Source: an uncultured Prevotella sp. (GTDB lineage: Bacteria > Bacteroidota > Bacteroidia > Bacteroidales > Bacteroidaceae). From it: a stretch of DNA of 9,930 nucleotides. Of the stretch, positions 5,750 through 9,930 are shown one piece after another. The notes below the pieces were generated by a model. It was not told the DNA's origin and did not search any database. It was given only the letters and a program-made list of their open reading frames with translations. Made by a program: the position numbers and the translations under genes. The stretch spans positions 1 through 9,930 of the forward strand of contig UQRP01000053.1 of NCBI GenBank assembly GCA_900543585.1, in the 5' to 3' direction. Within the stretch, counting starts at the first letter, position 1. Each line of letters begins with the position of its first letter.

Positions 5750-6976
5750 TTAGAATGCTTTTATTCTGTACATGAAGCCGAGCTCTATGCGGTTGGTGCT
5801 GTGGTCGGTAAGTCCATACTCCTTGACCCGGTCCTTATAGTCATAGTGGCGGCCAATGTAAGCTAAGAAGACGCGGAAGTCCTGTGACTTCACGGGATAG
5901 TACTCCATGCTGGCAGCATACATATACGACTTGCGGTAGTTCTTAAAGACCTCGTCCTTGGTAGGGCTTGCTGTCTCGTAGGTACCCTTCACCATAAGGT
6001 TCCACTGCGGTGCAAACTGCCAGTTGATCTTGGTGATGAAGGAGTTGTAGTGCACGTCGCTGAAGTAGTTGTTGTCTCCAGCATCTTTTTCTAATTTTTC
6101 CTTGAGATATCCAGCACCCTCTGTTGATGCTATCTTCAGACGGTCGAGGCCGTCGAAGGCACCCATATAGTCGAAGTACCACTGGAAGGTGGGGAGGTTG
6201 AGCTTCTGTCCGAGTACGACCATGCGGCTGTATTTATGTTTGGCCTGCGTCTGTAGGCCATAGGACCAGCGCGTCTGCAACTTGTCGCCGAAGAAGCTGC
6301 CGCTCCACAGCGCAATGTATGTCAGCGGGTGGTTGGACTTTTCCAGACTGCGCACGCCTTTGGCCTCTACAGAGACAGGATCGGCACCATATTCATCGCC
6401 AAACTTATTGTTGTAAGCGTCGGTGATGTTGATGGCTATCTCCTGTGTCGGCACAGGCTTGTAGGAGAAGTTGACACCGGCCATGAAGTTATCCATATAG
6501 TCCACCATGTCGGAATACTGGTAGATGTACATCGGGTTCTCATCGAACTCGAATCCACCCCAGTTCTGACACATCTTACCACCTTGGATGCCAAACTTAG
6601 GCGTGAGTTGGTATCCGACCATGAGAATGTCGGTAGCCTTGGCGAAGTTGTCCTCGCTCTGCGCCGTATTGTTCTTGTTCAGACGGTGGCGGAAGCGATA
6701 GGAGAGCTTATCGGTGATGTTACCTTTTATCTCGATGCGCGCCTGCTTGTTCTTGAAGGATGACGACCATGTATTGCCGTCGTCCAACTCCTGGAAGCTG
6801 GAAGCGTAGTTGAAATAGACATTGAAAGCGTCGGTTTTCTTCTCCAGTTTGAAGATGCGGCTGGCCAGACTCTCGTAGTCGCCGTCGGGGCCACCCATGC
6901 CGGTGTTATTGCCCTGGGCAGAAGCGCAGAGCGGCATAGCTAACGCCGCTGCGATGATAAATATATTCTTCTTCAT
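5750..6976 (-). CDS. Outer-membrane beta-barrel porin (OprO/OprP-like)
   Basis: The 408-residue protein has a Sec signal peptide (MKKNIFIIAAALAMPLCASA, cut before Gln21). After a short linker (YESLASRIFKLEKKTDAF) it shows the alternating aromatic strands of a barrel: FNVYFNYASSFQE, KQARIEIKGNITDKLSYRFRHR, ILMVGYQLTPKFGIQGGK, and a terminal strand IELGFMYRIKAF ending in Phe, the usual outer-membrane assembly signal. It resembles Bacteroidota porins of the phosphate-selective O/P superfamily, a label that does not prove phosphate specificity. It lies 36 bp after ansB and 89 bp before aspA on the same strand, so import of asparagine, aspartate or C4-dicarboxylates across the outer membrane is the best inference. 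The short distance to ansB argues for co-transcription. Substrate is unproven. Confidence 0.85.
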   Translation of the reverse strand: MKKNIFIIAAALAMPLCASAQGNNTGMGGPDGDYESLASRIFKLEKKTDAFNVYFNYASSFQELDDGNTWSSSFKNKQARIEIKGNITDKLSYRFRHRLNKNNTAQSEDNFAKATDILMVGYQLTPKFGIQGGKMCQNWGGFEFDENPMYIYQYSDMVDYMDNFMAGVNFSYKPVPTQEIAINITDAYNNKFGDEYGADPVSVEAKGVRSLEKSNHPLTYIALWSGSFFGDKLQTRWSYGLQTQAKHKYSRMVVLGQKLNLPTFQWYFDYMGAFDGLDRLKIASTEGAGYLKEKLEKDAGDNNYFSDVHYNSFITKINWQFAPQWNLMVKGTYETASPTKDEVFKNYRKSYMYAASMEYYPVKSQDFRVFLAYIGRHYDYKDRVKEYGLTDHSTNRIELGFMYRIKAF

Positions 6977-7012
6977 GGTTGTTATTGTTTAAGGTGTGAT
7001 AGAGGTATGTGA

Positions 7013-8065
7013 TTAGTACTCCTCAAAGTACTGCTGAATCTTCTGCCAGTCGTGTGTCTTGGTCAGGGCGAGCATGAGGAGGACGCGCGCCTTTTGCGGG
7101 CTGAGGTTCAGCGATGCAATGAACTGATACTTGCTGTCATCGACCTCACCATTGAGGTTTGTGGCTCCGAAAGGTACTCTGCTGGAGCGTACAATCTGAA
7201 TGCCCTGCTTACGGGCCTTGACAGCCTCGTCGAAGACATCCTTGTAGAAGTTGCCGTCGCCGACACCGGCCAGGACGATGCCATCGAACTTAGCATTCAT
7301 GAACGCCTGGATGGGGAGCACGGAGCAATTGGCATAGCCATAGATGATACCTACCTTCGGCAGCTCTGTGAGGTTGTCGACATCGAACTCTGATGTCAGA
7401 CCATGCTTGGTGACGGTGTTGCGGAGATAGACGGGCTTGCCGTTGTAGACGTAACCGGTCTCACCATAGATGCCACCCTTGAAGGTAGCGCAGTCGGTGG
7501 TATGAGTCTTGGTGAGTGATTTAGCGTCGAAGAGCTCATTGTTCATGCAGGCCATGACGCCATGACCCTTAGAGGCTGGGTCTACGAGGGCAGCTACGCC
7601 ATTGTAGATATTGGCGGGACCGTCGGCAGAGATGGCCGTAGAAGGACGCATGGAGCCCACAAGAATGACGGGCTTGTCGCTGTGGACTGTGAGCGAGAGA
7701 AAGTAAGCGGTCTCGTCCATGGTGTCTGTTCCGTGGGTAACGAGTACGCCGTCATAGCCCTCGTTGTTGAGGAGCTGGTTGATGCGCTTGGCAAGTTTCA
7801 GCCACACCTGGTCGTTCATATCCTGTGACCCGATGTTGACAAGCTGCTCACCGCTGACGTCGGCGAGGTCCTTAATCTGAGGAACAGCCTCGATAAGCGT
7901 TTGGATGCCGACCTGTCCGGCACCATAGGCTGATGAGGTGGCACTCTGGCTGACACCGGCGATGGTGCCACCGGTAGCGATGATGCGAATCTTGGGTTTG
8001 GCAAAGGCGGAAACTACAGCCACAAAGGCGAAAAGAACTGTTAGGATAATAGCTTTCTTTTTCAT
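7013..8065 (-). CDS. ansB: Type II L-asparaginase, periplasmic
   Basis: It hydrolyses L-asparagine (often glutamine more slowly) to aspartate and ammonia. The 350 residues begin with a signal peptide (hydrophobic core 5-20, cut near SAFA-K). The mature part opens with the first catalytic motif IIATGGTIAG, whose Thr34 corresponds to E. coli AnsB Thr12. SATSSAYGAGQVG supplies Tyr47 (E. coli Tyr25). The second motif VTHGTDTMDET supplies Thr113 and Asp114 (E. coli Thr89/Asp90), and SLTKTHTTD carries Lys186 (E. coli Lys162). All catalytic residues are thus present. The signal peptide and overall fit point to the high-affinity periplasmic type II form rather than the cytoplasmic type I. It is 57 bp behind dcuB and 36 bp ahead of the porin gene, so the aspartate formed in the periplasm could be taken up by DcuB and used by AspA. 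Confidence 0.95.
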   Translation of the reverse strand: MKKKAIILTVLFAFVAVVSAFAKPKIRIIATGGTIAGVSQSATSSAYGAGQVGIQTLIEAVPQIKDLADVSGEQLVNIGSQDMNDQVWLKLAKRINQLLNNEGYDGVLVTHGTDTMDETAYFLSLTVHSDKPVILVGSMRPSTAISADGPANIYNGVAALVDPASKGHGVMACMNNELFDAKSLTKTHTTDCATFKGGIYGETGYVYNGKPVYLRNTVTKHGLTSEFDVDNLTELPKVGIIYGYANCSVLPIQAFMNAKFDGIVLAGVGDGNFYKDVFDEAVKARKQGIQIVRSSRVPFGATNLNGEVDDSKYQFIASLNLSPQKARVLLMLALTKTHDWQKIQQYFEEY

Positions 8066-8122
8066 AGCTTGTAATGTTTAATGTGTTGTACGAATTATAT
8101 TTAAGCCGGTTTACGGCAGTGA

Positions 8123-9442
8123 TTACAATAACAGTGTGATACCATATCCTACGGCTATGGAGACTATCGTAGTGACAAAGCCGGGCAGTTGGAAGGAGTG
8201 GTTGATGACAAATTTTCCTACGTGTGTGGTGCCGGTGCGGTCGAAGCCTAAGGCAGCCACCTCGGTGGGATAATTGGGGAGGAAGAAATAGCCGTTGACA
8301 GCTGGGAACATGGCTACCAAGAGCAAGGGATTGATGCCCAGTGCGATACCTACAGGATAGAGGGTGGTGACGGTAGCTGCCTGCGAGAAGAGCATGATGC
8401 TCAGCAGGAAGAGGGCTACAGCAAAGAGGAAGGGGGCTGTAGCGACCATTCCCGAGAGGGCACCGTCGATGGCATCGGCATTCCCCATGTAGAAGGTGGA
8501 GCCCATCCAGGCGATACCGAAGATGGCGATGACGGCATTGACACCGGCTGAGAAGATGTTGCCTTTGGTGACCTCGGCCACCTTTGTCTTGCCTACGAGG
8601 ATGATGAGGATGGCGTCGCTCATCATGATCATCTCTATCGTCTCCGACATGGTACAGCCTTCAGGACGCAGGCTCGGGATGAAGCCGAAGAGTACGACGA
8701 GCGCCACACCGAAGAGAAAGGCTAAAACAGAATATTTGGCGTGTGGCTCGGGATGAGTCTCAAACTTCTCGATATTCTTAGCATCTTCTTCCGGATTGAT
8801 GATGCCTTCCTTGACACGGTGCTGGTATTCCGGGTCGTCGACGAGTTCCTTGCCAACATGATTCTCTATGAATGCCGCTACGATGATGGCGATGAAGCTG
8901 GCTGGGATACAAACAATGAGGATGGTGCCGAGCTCTATGCCATGGCTGCCGAGGAGGTCTTGTGAGACAATGGCAGCTGTAGCTGCCGAGACAGGACTTC
9001 CCGTGATGCCGAGGGAAGCAGAAATAGTGGCAAGACTGACAGGACGCTCCGGGCGTATCTTGTTGGCCTGGGCTATCTCGCTGATGATAGGCATGAGTGA
9101 GTAGCTGGTGTGGGCTGTGCCGGCAACAAGGCAGAAGAGCCAGGTGCACAGCGGACCATAATAAGTAATGTGGTCAGGATGCTTGCGCAGAAACTTCGAG
9201 GCCAGCCCTACGAGATATTCCAGTCCTCCGGACGCCTGAAGGGCAGCGGAGGCTGTGATGACGGCCAAGATAATCATCATCACGTCGATGGGTGCCTTGC
9301 CAGGAGCCAGACCAAAGCCATAGACGAGGATGAAAACTCCGAGCATGCCATAAATGCCAAGGCCGATACCGCCTACACGGGCACCAATAAATATCAAGGC
9401 AATGACGATGGCGAATTCTATAAGAATGATTGCTGTTGCCAT
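8123..9442 (-). CDS. dcuB: Anaerobic C4-dicarboxylate antiporter, DcuA/DcuB family
   Basis: This inner-membrane carrier exchanges fumarate, malate or aspartate for succinate in anaerobically respiring bacteria. The 439 residues are hydrophobic nearly throughout, with roughly ten or more membrane segments and one long polar loop (about 200-245, rich in Glu/Asp/His). Family landmarks are PGKAPIDVMM at 47-56, ALQASGGLEYL at 67-77, GTAHTSYSLMPII at 108-120, IRPERPVS at 129-136, SPVSAA at 149-154 and the C-terminal GTTHVGKFVINHSFQLPGF at 404-422, all near-identical to E. coli DcuB/DcuA. DcuB versus DcuA cannot be separated with certainty by eye; DcuB is the usual annotation in this phylum. It is the first gene of the operon, with a 60-nt leader from a Bacteroidota-type promoter. 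Aspartate import and succinate export fit the neighbouring ansB and aspA. Confidence 0.95.
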   Translation of the reverse strand: MATAIILIEFAIVIALIFIGARVGGIGLGIYGMLGVFILVYGFGLAPGKAPIDVMMIILAVITASAALQASGGLEYLVGLASKFLRKHPDHITYYGPLCTWLFCLVAGTAHTSYSLMPIISEIAQANKIRPERPVSLATISASLGITGSPVSAATAAIVSQDLLGSHGIELGTILIVCIPASFIAIIVAAFIENHVGKELVDDPEYQHRVKEGIINPEEDAKNIEKFETHPEPHAKYSVLAFLFGVALVVLFGFIPSLRPEGCTMSETIEMIMMSDAILIILVGKTKVAEVTKGNIFSAGVNAVIAIFGIAWMGSTFYMGNADAIDGALSGMVATAPFLFAVALFLLSIMLFSQAATVTTLYPVGIALGINPLLLVAMFPAVNGYFFLPNYPTEVAALGFDRTGTTHVGKFVINHSFQLPGFVTTIVSIAVGYGITLLL

Positions 9443-9510
9443 TAATTTAGATTTAGGAACGGGGAGATTCTCTTTAACGCCCCGATTGACTTATATCAAG
9501 TTTACAACTG

Positions 9511-9545
9511 CAAAGTTACGGTAAATAACGTTACGATATTTACAA
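9511..9545 (-). promoter_or_regulatory. Promoter of the dcuB-ansB-porin-aspA operon
   Basis: On the minus strand TAACTTTG (9518-9511) is an exact Bacteroidota -7 box. The nearest upstream TTG is at 9545-9543, giving a 24-bp spacer, longer than the usual 19-21, so the promoter may need an activator. Transcription would start near 9503, leaving a leader of about 60 nt. The spacer is filled by the 23-bp palindrome described separately. Confidence 0.65.
9521..9543. promoter_or_regulatory. Near-perfect 23-bp palindrome, likely operator
   Basis: Left arm GTAAATAACGT (9521-9531) and right arm ACGATATTTAC (9533-9543) are reverse complements at 10 of 11 positions around the central T at 9532. It lies wholly between the -7 box and the upstream TTG of the dcuB promoter. 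The length and symmetry suit a dimeric DNA-binding protein. AraC-type proteins usually prefer direct repeats, so the binding factor may be a different regulator. I do not recognise the motif. Confidence 0.7.
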
Positions 9546-9582
9546 AAAAGAGTTTTTTATTTGTAAAAAACGAAACTCTTTT
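9546..9582. repeat. 10-bp inverted repeat overlapping the divergent promoter
   Basis: AAAAGAGTTT (9546-9555) is the exact reverse complement of AAACTCTTTT (9573-9582), separated by 17 bp that include the upstream TTTG of the araC-type gene promoter. As DNA it may be an operator or bent AT-rich element; as a hairpin it is mostly A-T and would not be transcribed from either predicted start. Confidence 0.65.
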
Positions 9583-9592
9583 GCTAACTTTG
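9560..9592 (+). promoter_or_regulatory. Promoter of the divergent AraC-type gene
   Basis: TTTG at 9560-9563 and TAACTTTG at 9585-9592 match both Bacteroidota promoter elements with a 21-bp spacer. The -7 segment TAACTTTGC is identical to that of the dcuB promoter on the other strand. Transcription from about 9600 gives a leader of about 38 nt before the ATG at 9638. Confidence 0.75.
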
Positions 9593-9637
9593 CGAAGTAT
9601 TCAGCTAAATGCTGTATACTTTCAGTGAAAAATACTT

Positions 9638-9898
9638 ATGCAAGGAAACTTAAGCCTGCCAGAACTTGCAGCCCGTTATCATATCTCGGATATCTACGGT
9701 GCTACGATAGCCTATTTCTCTTCCAAAGAATGTGGGCGCCATGATCTTCGTGCTGTCACCGACCGCATCTGCTGCTACGAATTGAACCTTATTATAGAAG
9801 GAACGGCCACTGTGAACATTGGTGGCAAAAATCATCTGTTGGGCAAGAACTCACTGCTCCTGCTCACGCCCTATCAACCTGAGTTCGGGATAAGTTAA
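9638..9898 (+). pseudogene. AraC-type regulator, N-terminal sensor domain only (truncated)
   Basis: The frame codes for 86 residues from ATG 9638. Residues 1-81 read as the start of a Bacteroidota AraC-family regulator: an N-terminal ARYHISDIYGATIAYFSS segment, then the cupin-like effector domain with DRICCYELNLIIEGTATVNI, GGKNHLLGKNSLLLLTPYQP. Such proteins are about 280-300 residues, with two C-terminal helix-turn-helix motifs. Here residues 82-86 (EFGIS) depart from the pattern and a TAA follows at 9896-9898. The other two plus-strand frames also hit stops at once (TGA at 9880-9882, TAA at 9891-9893), so a simple one-base shift does not restore a convincing continuation in the 32 bp that remain. 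An insertion at about 9881 is one explanation, a rearrangement another. It is divergent from dcuB and would be the natural local regulator if intact. Confidence 0.7.
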
Positions 9899-9930
9899 GT
9901 CTCTTGTATAGAAACGAATCTTACTTTCAT
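9881..9930. other. Sequence of unknown origin after the regulator breakpoint
   Basis: The 50 bp after the last recognisable AraC codon do not resemble an AraC protein in any frame. On the minus strand a frame enters from the right edge and stops at TAA 9897-9895, 14 bp from the breakpoint. That layout, a gene end close to a boundary, would suit an insertion sequence, but too little is visible to call one. Confidence 0.3.

Noticed and set aside
8106..8117. Terminator between dcuB and ansB
   Set aside because: The GCCG/CGGC stem is only 4 bp and no T-run follows, so it is unlikely to split the operon.
9460..9484. Riboswitch or attenuator in the dcuB leader
   Set aside because: Only a 5-bp CGGGG/CCCCG stem with a 15-nt loop is seen in a leader of about 60 nt; this is too little for a known aptamer and no T-run follows.

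Overview
The window looks like chromosomal DNA from a member of the Bacteroidota, most likely Prevotella or a close relative in the Prevotellaceae. The support is: -7 boxes of the TAnnTTTG type with an upstream TTG in front of several transcripts, little or no Shine-Dalgarno signal before most starts, Bacteroidota-style lipoproteins (a DUF4369-like/thioredoxin-like protein and an OmpA/TPR protein), a tRNA without an encoded CCA end, and a regulator whose closest look-alikes are Prevotella AraC proteins. This is recognition by eye; no database was searched.

Left part (1-3844), all on the minus strand. From upstream to downstream it holds a tRNA-Leu(UAA), an OmpA-like/TPR lipoprotein that starts only 26 bp after the tRNA, a good terminator, then a thioredoxin-fold lipoprotein without its CXXC pair, and finally the N-terminal 298 codons of a ComM/YifB-type AAA+ ATPase that runs off the left edge. 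The lipoprotein and comM are 3 bp apart and are probably co-transcribed. An 11-unit heptanucleotide array lies directly against the apparent TTG start of the lipoprotein.

Middle gap (3845-4235). It contains the tRNA promoter, a five-copy 22-bp tandem repeat that no gene explains, and a strong rho-independent terminator for the operon to its right.

Right part (4236-9442), again minus strand, is a coherent catabolic operon in the order dcuB - ansB - porin - aspA. A periplasmic type II asparaginase turns asparagine into aspartate and ammonia, a DcuA/DcuB antiporter imports C4-dicarboxylates (aspartate, fumarate, malate) in exchange for succinate, and aspartase turns aspartate into fumarate and ammonia. 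Fumarate can then act as electron acceptor. A porin-like outer-membrane protein encoded between asparaginase and aspartase is the plausible entry route, which is an inference from position.

Right edge (9443-9930). Divergent Bacteroidota-type promoters share an identical 9-bp -7 segment. A near-perfect 23-bp palindrome sits between the -35-like and -7 elements of the dcuB promoter, and a separate 10-bp inverted repeat overlaps the opposite promoter. The divergent gene encodes the N-terminal effector domain of an AraC-type regulator, but the reading frame is cut at residue 86, before any DNA-binding domain, next to sequence that does not look like the rest of such a protein. No defence system, CRISPR array or complete mobile element is visible. 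The most interesting items are the regulatory region with its broken regulator and the two unexplained repeat arrays.
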